Source: Onchocerca lupi (Eukaryota; Nematoda; Chromadorea; Rhabditida; Onchocercidae). Taken from it: a stretch of 64,000 bases of DNA. The translations under genes and the position numbers were made by a program. The notes below the pieces were generated by a model. That model saw only the letters and a program-made list of their open reading frames with translations. It ran no database searches and was not told the DNA's origin. Numbering within the stretch: the first letter of the stretch is position 1; each line of letters starts with the position of its first letter. The DNA lies in assembly GCA_028564675.1 (NCBI GenBank), contig JAOVVO010000003.1:1-64000 (forward strand), read 5' to 3'. Of the stretch, positions 1-8,707 are shown piece by piece.

Positions 1-2
1 TC

Positions 3-116
3 TTACCGTTCATGCAAGTCATTCTGTTGCTCAGTAGCTGGTTCGTGTTTAGGCTTTTCTATTAAATAATCAAAGTCAGCAAAAAATTTATTTGCAAGCA
101 GTGTAAAGGTGCATAC
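3..116 (-). other. Short open stretch at window edge, possible 3' end of a decayed gene
   Basis: A 37-codon stop-free frame ends in TAA at positions 3-5. Its last residues read FADFDYLIEKPKHEP and then a polar tail, which resembles a genuine protein C-terminus. There is no start codon in frame and the upstream frame is closed by a stop, so it may be the end of a decayed gene or chance. The stretch from 117 to 284 shows nothing except a near-palindrome centred on GTATCTAGATAC at 175-186. Confidence 0.2.
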
Positions 117-284
117 TTAATTTCATTATATATACACTTTCTCAACCTTTTCATGTAGAAAATACTATGTTTAGTGTATCTAGATACTAAACTTTTGCTC
201 TTCAGCTGAGAACCACCTAATTATCAACAACTTTTACACTTATCACAATAATCAGAGCTTAGTAAGACTGAAACCTTTGCGTCC

Positions 285-1079
285 TTACTTACTTATTCTT
301 AAGTAGTCTATTAGTCCATCAATCAACATATCGCAGAAGTAGAGGGTATCCCTATGGTAATTCCTACCCTTTCTATGTCCTGTAACCAACTTTTATTCAC
401 ATACCTGTAGCTATTAATCAAACAAGCTCTCCTTCCCTTCGTAGTACACAGATCTAATAAGCGATTTGAGTCTGAACTATTTTTACTTCCTACAATTAAT
501 ACCACATCTACAAACTCAGCTAATCTTTTGACATATTCTGCCTATTTCGTGCTACACAGCATATATCTTTTAAATTAGGACCTGTAATGTTTTGAAATTT
601 AGCTTCATGACAGTAATAATTTTGCCAGTATCATCAACGCTTAAAGCGGTTTGTATGACGTAAGATAAATTATCTAGATCATCGTGTACATCCTCTATGA
701 TTTACACTAAAGCAATAGGATTGTTTATTCTTCCTCTAATTTCCTTAACCTCTGGGTAAGTTTCATGCCCAATCAAAATTAATTCTTTACATTATCCTCA
801 TACCTTTTTGCTTCTTTGTGCACTTTGTTAACTGAGGACATATTGCATCAATCACTTGAATACCCTTTCTTTTCTCCTCCTCATTTACATTAATACTACT
901 TACAAAAACTACTCCTTGTCTCTTTAAAAGTTCTTCACTATATACTTGTTGTGAACAATTTAATGTAAAACATAAACTCAGCGCTCATTTTTATATTTTT
1001 TTTAACAATAGCTAATATAGCTACAGCTCTTTTAACTTCGGCACAAAACCCGCACGGGTTCAGATAAAATAATTTTCAT
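285..1079 (-). pseudogene. ispH: ispH (lytB) pseudogene, 4-hydroxy-3-methylbut-2-enyl diphosphate reductase
   Basis: IspH is the iron-sulfur enzyme that makes IPP and DMAPP in the last step of the MEP isoprenoid pathway. Reading the minus strand across frames gives, in family order: MKIILSEP at the start; CGFCAEVKRAV with the first cluster cysteine; the second-cysteine region as VIDAICPQLTKVHKEAKRYE; then LIGHETYPEVKEIRGR; and finally VVLIVGSKNSSDSNRL followed by a WLQDIERVGITIG-type C-terminus. The gene is broken by a frameshift straight after the eighth codon, by more frameshifts and by in-frame stops. A segment that should hold the SAHG motif is missing, so the remnant is about 795 bp against about 930 bp for the family. 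Only the last 60 codons remain as one open frame (323-505). Confidence 0.9.
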
Positions 1080-2592
1080 TTTTTTAAATTAGATTGGTAT
1101 GCAAGCAAGCATTGCTTAAAAATAAGCTCCGCTCATCATATCTTATAGTACCATTATTTGTTTTTATACAATAGTCATTTTTCGCATACTTTCTTTGACG
1201 TTTAACCAGTGTGGTACTACAAAAATTTAAGAAAGAGTACTCTCCAAAACGAACAGATAGACTAACATTCTGGATAAAAACAGAGTGGTAATAACAACAA
1301 CCGTATCGGCACGTCATTCATTATTATATATAGGTTCAAGCAAAGTAGTAAGAAAACCAGAAATTATAATAATACAACTGTATTCCATTTTAAAAACCTC
1401 AAATACAAAAGTTTGTATAAAATACTTACTTCAAAAAAAATTTACCTAGATAAAAAGGTACTTAATCTCAAAGAAGGTATTAATAGCAAAAAATGATGAT
1501 AAAAACATTGCCGGAGTTGAGCATATATAAAAAAGCTAGATCGCACTGCTTACGCTATTTTGATAACACTAGACGGTCATATTCAGCTATCTTTAGACCC
1601 ACAAAAGTAAAGTGTACAGTATATAAAAAACTAACTAAAGTTACAAACAGGCATCCAAGGATATTCGGTGAAGTGGAAATTGTCTTAAATAAGAAAAATA
1701 GTAAAATTATTTTGTCATTTTGCTGGCTTTAACCATAATTAACAGAATAAAGCAAAGAATGTACAAAAGTTTAATCGCTCTAGTCTTTGAGATATATAGA
1801 ACAGAATCAACACTAAAGTTTTTTATAATGTCACAGCACTTGACACACACGTTGCAGAAATTAGTGATTTGTATGACGTATCAAAGCTGATCACTACAGA
1901 GAGAATATAAAATCCATGATCTTCATAAATTCAAAATTCCTAAAATCACTGTATAAGATATATTTAATCATCTAACATTAGTGCAGCAAAGATTACTGCC
2001 AAACTAGGTGTTGATAAACAAGTAAAATACTTCAAAGCTGTAAAATTATTTACTCTTTGAAAATAGAAATACCAAAAATCTACACCGATAATTCCCAACC
2101 AGATGAAACAAAAGCACTTTAATAACACTGCTTACGGTTATAAAATAGCTGTCTCCTACACACACTGTATAAACTGTAGCCATAGTAGAGACAACAATGG
2201 AATATTTCACAACGTAATTTTAATATTGAATAAAGGAAAAGCATTAGAGAACAGACTATTACAAGAAGCTACTTCTAGTAGTAAGATAAGAAAAATACTA
2301 AGCACAACAGTAACAGATTGGAACAGAGAGAAAAGCAAACATAAAAGTATATTTGATAAGAGATAAGACTGATCAACAGAAAAAGCTGTAAAACAAAAGT
2401 AAACATAACAAAGATGCGAATATAGCATCATCTATAAAAGAGTTAACTACGTTTAACTCAAGATACACAGTACTAATTTTCGTTAATAAGCTTCATAATA
2501 TACACACCAGAGTAATGACCGCTTGCACATGTAACTAAAAATACTATAAATAAAATAGCACCTATATTTAAGTGTCACACCCGAGATGTAAA
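1080..2592. other. Decayed 1.5 kb region without a recognisable gene
   Basis: No intact gene is supported. Short frames occur at 1084-1317 (minus), 1493-1732 (plus) and 2103-2366 (plus). None has a recognisable motif, a convincing ribosome binding site, or continuity with neighbouring frames. The stretch 1980-2450 on the plus strand reads as lysine-rich fragments split by stops, as expected of an old decayed gene, but I cannot name its family. Confidence 0.4.
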
Positions 2593-2940
2593 TTATATTT
2601 TCTTTATCAAAAAATTAAGTCTATAATCTTGTTTATCCTTATTGATACAAAGAAATCCATCTTCTGTTATTTTGCAGTTTTCAGGAGCAATATCTAAATT
2701 GATTTTTTTACCACTTTCGTCCATACTAAAACGAACTCTTGGCTCAGAAAAGTTAATTACGTCAACTCCAACTTTCCTTGTTGCCTTTCCATCTAGAGAA
2801 ATCAAATCAAACTCCCAAATATTATTTGGGTCTATATTTCCCGTATAATAATTACACTTACCGCTCGTACAGTATGAACTTTCAACTACATAACCTTCAC
2901 TAGGAACATCCACGAGAAAATCCCACAAATCACCTGACAT
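2593..2940 (-). CDS. Small conserved-looking hypothetical protein
   Basis: I do not recognise this 115-residue protein. The frame can be extended three codons to a GTG at 2949, but the ATG at 2940 is preceded by AAAGGTGG at good spacing, so I place the start there. It has no signal peptide or membrane segment. It is acidic to neutral, with four cysteines (two at about residues 24 and 29 in a CTSGKC motif, two near the C-terminus). The alternation of polar and hydrophobic residues suggests a mainly beta fold, which is an inference. It sits alone between decayed DNA and elbB on the same strand. A good ribosome binding site and an uninterrupted frame within heavy decay argue that it is a real gene. 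Confidence 0.6.
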   Translation of the reverse strand: MSGDLWDFLVDVPSEGYVVESSYCTSGKCNYYTGNIDPNNIWEFDLISLDGKATRKVGVDVINFSEPRVRFSMDESGKKINLDIAPENCKITEDGFLCINKDKQDYRLNFLIKKI

Positions 2941-3060
2941 ATAGACCACCTTTACACTTACTATTAAAAAAAACTATGTACATTTTTAAGTATACCCAGC
3001 TATAATACACCTCAAAGCATAAAATTCAACAACTAGTTATTACGTAAGAAGTCTAAGCAG

Positions 3061-3756
3061 CTACTTAATTCCTCTTGTTAACTTTTTTACCATACCATCA
3101 ATCATGTGCTTTATTCCTTGATATACAGAATACGTACCTTCGTCACTACGTATATAAGCAGAGCAGGAAAATACATTATGCTCTTCGTCTTCTATTGATA
3201 ATTCTGTATCACATTTTATATGCTCGCCACCTAGCTTTTCTATCAATTTCTCTCTGTCATCTCCTATTGTTACCTTAATTTTATTCTTTTCCTTACCAAT
3301 CCTACTACTTAAAATAAAAGCAATTATCGCTGGAGATATACATATTGCTCCTATTGGTTTTTTTGCAACAAAAAACTCAGAAACTAATCTTTCAAATTCA
3401 GGCAGTACTGTTACCGCATCTCTGTTTTCACCTAAATCAGACAAATTCTTTGCAACCCCATACCCACCAGGTACAACTAACATGTCAAAATCTTCAGCTT
3501 TTGCTTCTTTTAGGTCGTATATTTCACCTCTCGCGATTCTTGCTGCTTCTACAAGTACGTTCCTTTTTTCTTTCACTGCTTCTCTCGTTTTATGGTCCAT
3601 GACTTGTGTAACATCAATATCAGGCGCAAAACATTTAACCTTAACTTCCTGTTGATCAAGAACCAGCAAACTTAAGACACCTTCCCTTATTTCAGTGCCG
3701 TCAAGGTGACCACATCCTGACAAAACTACAGCAGCTTTTAATTTTTTCTCACTCAT
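3061..3756 (-). CDS. elbB: ElbB, DJ-1/PfpI-type isoprenoid biosynthesis-associated protein
   Basis: ElbB belongs to the DJ-1/PfpI superfamily. It is known as enhancing lycopene biosynthesis protein 2 and has reported glyoxalase activity; its physiological role is unsettled. Visible signatures are the N-terminal VVLSGCGHLDGTEI, the central LVVPGGYGVAKNL loop, and GAICISPA with the nucleophile-elbow cysteine. The product is 231 residues, normal for the family. An in-frame ATG 18 bp upstream exists, but the ATG at 3756 has AAGG six bases before it and is preferred. It stands alone on the minus strand, about 2 kb from the broken ispH. No lesion is visible. Confidence 0.88.
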   Translation of the reverse strand: MSEKKLKAAVVLSGCGHLDGTEIREGVLSLLVLDQQEVKVKCFAPDIDVTQVMDHKTREAVKEKRNVLVEAARIARGEIYDLKEAKAEDFDMLVVPGGYGVAKNLSDLGENRDAVTVLPEFERLVSEFFVAKKPIGAICISPAIIAFILSSRIGKEKNKIKVTIGDDREKLIEKLGGEHIKCDTELSIEDEEHNVFSCSAYIRSDEGTYSVYQGIKHMIDGMVKKLTRGIK

Positions 3757-3897
3757 AGAATACCTTGTCTCCATATAATCTAGGTATTGTAATACAAATT
3801 CTATATTTGGGAAGAGGTAATTATTTCATATCAATTAAAATATAATTGATAATTATTATGTATAATTAATTATATTTATAACTAACAGAAACTAAAT

Positions 3898-4900
3898 ATG
3901 GTACAAGGCAGCATAACAGATACTGGCAACAATGAGTACTTCGCTCAAGATTTAATTAAATTCATTCAAGAAAATGACAGTTTAAAAGAAGCGACAAAAA
4001 AACTTCTGAATAAAATATAAACCTAAAAGATTTAGCTTTAACTAAAGCGAAAGATATAATTAATTTATTAAGCAATAACAAAAATGATGGGTTCTTAAAA
4101 GCTATATTAGACGAACTATTAGAAAAAGAAAAACTTAAAAAACTAGCTAAATAAGTTAATAAAGATCCGACAATGATAGAAAAACCCAAACTTTTAAAGT
4201 ATAACCAATGATTGTTAATTCAAAAAACTATGGAGGAAGGAGCATTTGTCACACTGATAGGCACACCAATAGTTCATTAGCAATAGGAAAAAAACAACTG
4301 AATACATTATTACTTAAATAGTGAAGCACAGTGTTTAGCAAGATTGTTTAAACAATAGCACTATAGAACTGTACTAGGTTAGTTACATACAAACATAGAG
4401 ACGAAATAAAAGAAGAGGCAACTAATAGAGGAAAAAAATTAAACATTTTATAGAAAATATACTTGATAAAATTCTTAAAGCTGAAATTTAAAAAAGAGAG
4501 AATTATTTTGATCAATTATATTAAGATTTGTCTAAATTTATTAGAATAATATATCAAAAGAAGATAAAAAATGAAAGACACTTAATCAAGTAGTAAGAAT
4601 AATAGACATGTTTCGAATAAAAAGCAACAGTTAATTATAAAATGGGCTAACAAAGGACGAAACTATTCAAAGTTTTTTAGAAAAGGATACAAAAAGCTCA
4701 TGGAAAAAGAACACTAGCACTCACAGAAAAGATATAGAAACACTTAAGAAGTCTGTGAACAAATTTTAATCTGCAATTATAGTTATTGGTGAAAACAAAC
4801 CAAAAAAGTAAAAGAAAAGGCTAACGAAAAAACGAAATGAAGTGCATCTAAATTTTCTTAAGTAGGTATCAGAGTTTCGAGAAAGTATAAAAATATAGCA
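3898..4900 (+). pseudogene. Decayed gene of unknown identity, lysine/glutamate-rich
   Basis: An ATG at 3898 opens 40 codons (beginning MVQGSITDTGNNEYFAQDL) that end in a stop at 4018. After a frameshift, reading resumes for about 45 codons with a helical, leucine/lysine-rich sequence (for example DELLEKEKLKKLAK), again ended by a stop. Beyond 4200 only scattered short fragments can be read. The continuity of composition across frames indicates a former protein gene rich in helical segments. I cannot assign a family. Confidence 0.45.
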
Positions 4901-4967
4901 AAAACATCAAGCCTTAAATAACCTTATTACGTAAGCTATTAATACAATTTTTTTGAAAAAAGTTGCT

Positions 4968-6311
4968 CTACTTCCTACTTAGGATGTCTATTAAATCGGA
5001 TTCTTTAAGTTTGCTGTGATCAACTTTACCAAATTTATTAACTATTGCGTTCATTTGATCATATTGCTTAATTAAAAGATTGATGTCCATTACATTCGTT
5101 CCAGAACCTTTGGCAATTCTAAGTCTTCTCTTACCATTTAAAATATCTGGATCTCGCTTTTCTTCTTTAGTCATCGAATTTATAATAGCTATGTATTTTT
5201 TCACTCTGCCATCATCTGGTACTCCACTGCCCAATTTTTTTGTGAACGAGCTTGGAATGAATCTCATTATATTGCTGATACCATCCATTTTTTTTAAGGT
5301 CTTTAGCATCCTTATCAAGTCATTTAAGTCAAATCTACCTTTTTTTATTTTCTCTTGCAATTTATCAATTTCTTCTTGACCAACTATCTCAGCAGCTCTT
5401 TCAACCAACGAAACAACGTCACCCATGTCAAGTATTCTTCTTGCTATTCTATCGGGATAAAAGTCATCAAGGTCGCTTAATTTTTCACCACAAGCAATAA
5501 ACTTAATTGGGCAATTAGTTATCATTCTCATAGAAAGGGCGGCACCACCACGGGCATCACCGTCAACACGTGTAAGAACAATACCAGTTACACCTATTTT
5601 TTCATTGAATGATTTGGCAATGTTCACTGCATCTTGGCCAATCATTGCATCAGCTACTAAAATAACTTCTGCAGGTGAAGTTATTTCCTTCATAGCTTTC
5701 AATTCATTCATCATATTGTTGTCGATGTGAAGCCTACCTGCAGTGTCTAGTATCAACACATCATAATTACCATTTTTTGCTGCCGTCAGTGCTCTTTTTG
5801 TAATTGCAATAGGCACCTCACCCACTACTGTAGGTAAAGTTTTTACGTCTATTTGTTTTCCAAGCACTTCAAGCTGTTTCTGGGCAGCAGGCCTGTAAAC
5901 GTCCAAAGAGGCAAGCATTATTTTTTTCTTTTGTCTTTTTAGTTTTAAAGCAAGCTTTCCTGAAGTAGTTGTCTTACCTGCACCCTGTAAACCTACTATC
6001 ATAATTACAGCAGGAGGCTTAACTGCTAGGTTTAATTCACTTTTCTTTGATCCAAGAATCGCAACCAAATTATCTTTCACAATTTTAATTATCATTTGTA
6101 CTGGAGAAATACTTTTTATGACTTGCTCCCCTACTACTTTATCTTTAATATCATTAATAAACCTTTTTACAACTTCAAGAGAAACATCAGCTTCAATTAG
6201 TGCTATACGTACCTCACGCATAGCAAGATTAAAATCATCCTCAGAAATGATTGATTTCCCTTTGAGCTTATTAAATACAGAATTCAAAGTTTCAGTTAAT
6301 GATTTAAACAT
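4968..6311 (-). CDS. ffh: Signal recognition particle protein Ffh
   Basis: Ffh is the GTPase of the signal recognition particle. It binds signal peptides emerging from the ribosome and delivers them to FtsY at the membrane. The 447-residue product has the N-terminal helical bundle (1-90) and the NG GTPase domain, with GLQGAGKTTT at about 107-116, DTAGR at 189-193 and TRVDGDARGG near 247-256. The C-terminal M domain starts around residue 300, with the methionine-rich DGISNIMRFIP. TRVDGD replaces the more usual TKLDGD. The length is normal. The start codon overlaps the end of the upstream membrane-protein gene by 16 bp, so the two are probably cotranscribed. Confidence 0.97.
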   Translation of the reverse strand: MFKSLTETLNSVFNKLKGKSIISEDDFNLAMREVRIALIEADVSLEVVKRFINDIKDKVVGEQVIKSISPVQMIIKIVKDNLVAILGSKKSELNLAVKPPAVIMIVGLQGAGKTTTSGKLALKLKRQKKKIMLASLDVYRPAAQKQLEVLGKQIDVKTLPTVVGEVPIAITKRALTAAKNGNYDVLILDTAGRLHIDNNMMNELKAMKEITSPAEVILVADAMIGQDAVNIAKSFNEKIGVTGIVLTRVDGDARGGAALSMRMITNCPIKFIACGEKLSDLDDFYPDRIARRILDMGDVVSLVERAAEIVGQEEIDKLQEKIKKGRFDLNDLIRMLKTLKKMDGISNIMRFIPSSFTKKLGSGVPDDGRVKKYIAIINSMTKEEKRDPDILNGKRRLRIAKGSGTNVMDINLLIKQYDQMNAIVNKFGKVDHSKLKESDLIDILSRK

Positions 6312-7843
6312 AATAGCATTAGTAGAACACTCATTAAAAAAAGAGAAGAAGCAGAAACAAAACCCACTGAGTTATAATTCAGCACTTCTTTAAGTTTAGT
6401 AGCACTATTAAAGCATAAACCAATAAGTGAATCAGTTAAGTTTTGCAGCATGTTAGCAGATGTTTTCTTTACCTTAAAAACTAATTTATTAAGTAATAGA
6501 ACAATATAGGGTATAAGAGCTCTGAAAGTCCAATCGACATCCATTTTAAAATTCACTCTTGGCAAAAAGAACTTGTGCAAAGGAATAAATAACAAGGTGG
6601 TATATAATAGTAAATTAAATTGCGACCAAATATTCTTTATATTATATACAAAATTAAAGATTAAAGGTTTATTGTAAATAGGTAAGTAAGGATTACCAGT
6701 GATTACACACATAAACGCTAAAATAGTCATTGCTATTTTACTATCCTTTTTCCCAGAAAGTTTCAACTTGCTTTTAGCAATAAATGTATAATAGAGAAAC
6801 TTGAGCCCCACACTTAAATAAAGTGATAAATTTAGTACTTTGTACAAATTTTTGTACAACTCTAAATTAGTACCATTCATTTCAATTTCAGCTACAATAC
6901 ATGACTTACTAACAAACCCAGCGGTTCCAGGAAACCCAGCCATTGTAAGTACTGCAATTAAAGCACACATACTTTCGGCTGATATAAGCTTGCTCAACCC
7001 ACTGAAACTAACCATTTTTGTTTGTGAAATAACTGAATTAGCAACTACAAACAGTAATGACTGGTAAGCAAGAGAGAAGATTATATGCAGCGTTAAAATC
7101 GGTACTGCTTTTTCCGAAGAGCCGAGCAAGCTTCCTGCAATAACGAGTAAACCCATCTGCCCTATAACACCGTAACATAAAAATCTGCGGATATTTTGCT
7201 CGAGAGAGGCAAATATAATGCTATAAATTACAGTTATAGAACCCAAAAACGCTAAAGTTTCAGTATGCATGATACAAGCGTGTAAAAGCATGGCTAAGAA
7301 AGAAACTTTAGTGGTAAATAAAGAAAGATATGCAGTACCATGTAACGATGTAGCAGGGTATGCATCAACAACCCAAAACGAGAAAGGGAAACAAGCACAA
7401 TTTATTAGTGAACCTATTATTACTAGACTAGAATTTTGAGTCGCCAATCCTGCTGTTAACATAACTCCAGCAAAAAAGTGTATACAAGCATATCTTACCG
7501 CAGGTCCATTACCTTTACTGCCGGCAATAATAAAAGATCCACTAATGGCCATTAATTCACAGAATATTATAACCAATATCACCTGCTTAGATAATATTAC
7601 ACACAATGAACTAACAGTGTAAGCAAATAAAGATAGCATCTCTGAAAAGCTCAAGTTACTTGCTGGTATAACAACTAGAAATGCAGTTAACAAAAAAGAT
7701 ATTAATATGACGCGAAAAGATAAATTAAAATTTAGAACTGGGTAAGACCAGTTCGATGTTGTGCCCAACCTTTCAGGTAGCACTAGTACTATACTTATTA
7801 ATATAGCTAGAAGAAGCAACAGTGAAAGTTTATAAAATTGCAC
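6296..7843 (-). CDS. MrpD/NuoN-like proton-conducting membrane subunit
   Basis: This 515-residue, strongly hydrophobic protein belongs to the proton-conducting membrane transporter family (proton_antipo_M), shared by Mrp antiporter subunits A and D and complex I subunits L, M and N. About 14 membrane segments can be counted. The conserved glutamate lies in the segment IIFCELMAISG (near residue 95) and a conserved lysine in SLFTTKVSF, which is closer to the MrpD pattern than to NuoN. Rickettsiales carry isolated genes of this type away from the nuo cluster, so the partner subunits need not be adjacent. The start is a GTG with no strong ribosome binding site, so the exact N-terminus is uncertain. 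It precedes and overlaps ffh. Confidence 0.85.
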   Translation of the reverse strand: MQFYKLSLLLLLAILISIVLVLPERLGTTSNWSYPVLNFNLSFRVILISFLLTAFLVVIPASNLSFSEMLSLFAYTVSSLCVILSKQVILVIIFCELMAISGSFIIAGSKGNGPAVRYACIHFFAGVMLTAGLATQNSSLVIIGSLINCACFPFSFWVVDAYPATSLHGTAYLSLFTTKVSFLAMLLHACIMHTETLAFLGSITVIYSIIFASLEQNIRRFLCYGVIGQMGLLVIAGSLLGSSEKAVPILTLHIIFSLAYQSLLFVVANSVISQTKMVSFSGLSKLISAESMCALIAVLTMAGFPGTAGFVSKSCIVAEIEMNGTNLELYKNLYKVLNLSLYLSVGLKFLYYTFIAKSKLKLSGKKDSKIAMTILAFMCVITGNPYLPIYNKPLIFNFVYNIKNIWSQFNLLLYTTLLFIPLHKFFLPRVNFKMDVDWTFRALIPYIVLLLNKLVFKVKKTSANMLQNLTDSLIGLCFNSATKLKEVLNYNSVGFVSASSLFLMSVLLMLLCLNH

Positions 7844-8707
7844 GATGATTTAAGCTAACATGGTTTATTATATCTAAATGAATAAATAAAAATCAATCTT
7901 TATGTAATCGCCTTTTAACTACTAATTAAACTAACTATCATATAATCATATTAGAGTTATAGAAAAACCGGTCGGATTAGATCTAATCCGACCGGCAGCT
8001 CTAATAGTAGGGTAAGCTTCACTATAACATGTTCGCTCTGTAGTACTATACTCATGCGTAATTCATTTTAAACTTATGCACGAGAATTAGTAAATGATTT
8101 ACTTTTTAAAACAAAGTTTAGTCTTGTTCTTGATCACTAGTGTAAAGTCAACTATTTTCTTAACTTTACGTTATCTATATTAAAATTGTTATTACAACAT
8201 AAAGTTACTAATAATGTACGTGTGCTAGAATAATAGCAGTCTGATAATTGTGCCATTCCAATTAGCACTAGAGTAAAGAAAACTTTCTAAAAAAAACTGC
8301 ACAGCAATATTGATATTCTTCTATGTCATGTTCTAAGAGACTATATAAAATACTGACGTCTCTTTCTTACATTTCTACCGTAACCCAAACAGATAACCAA
8401 TTATTACACTTAATATCCTACTACATAAAAATAGCCTTACTATAAGTCTTCCACATAACAACGTCTACGCAGTCAACACCTATCAACACCAGAAAAAAAA
8501 TTTCCTCTTTTGCACTACTCCAGCTATGATAAATCTATTTATTACCTTCTGCTGAAAGCGTACTATCCCCTTGCTTATGGTAATATTGTTCCTTTGAAAA
8601 GATAAGTACTAAGTAATATGTATAATATTATCTTAATAAAAAGATTATCATAACATAAGATTTATTAATAAATAACACATATCACAGTACAATTAATGTA
8701 GATAGAT
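7844..8707. other. 860 bp without a gene, containing a perfect palindrome
   Basis: No open frame with recognisable content is present on either strand. The region lies between the 3' end of the gltD-like gene and the 5' end of the MrpD-like gene, both minus strand. It could hold the lost C-terminal part of the gltD-like gene, but reading the minus strand in three frames did not give family motifs I could trust. The only structured element is the palindrome at 7968-7995. Confidence 0.4.
7968..7995 (-). terminator. Perfect 28 bp palindrome with T-tract, terminator-like or palindromic element
   Basis: The 14 bp arms pair perfectly around a central AGATCT and are GC-rich (CCGGTCGG at the ends) in AT-rich DNA. 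On the minus strand the palindrome is followed directly by five T residues, as in a Rho-independent terminator. An outer pair, ATTAGAG at 7950-7956 and CTCTAAT at 7999-8005, also matches. It lies about 700 bp beyond the stop of the upstream minus-strand gene. It may therefore be a terminator left after decay of coding sequence, or a dispersed palindromic repeat. Confidence 0.5.

Noticed and set aside
1084..1317. 77-codon minus-strand frame upstream of the ispH remnant
   Set aside because: No motif, no ribosome binding site and no continuation in adjacent frames; composition fits decayed or random AT-rich DNA.
1493..1732. 79-codon plus-strand frame
   Set aside because: No recognisable domain and no upstream ribosome site; ends in low-complexity sequence.
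5080..5379. Long antisense frames within ffh, bamA, rpsA and other genes
   Set aside because: They are shadows of well-supported genes on the opposite strand with no domain signatures.
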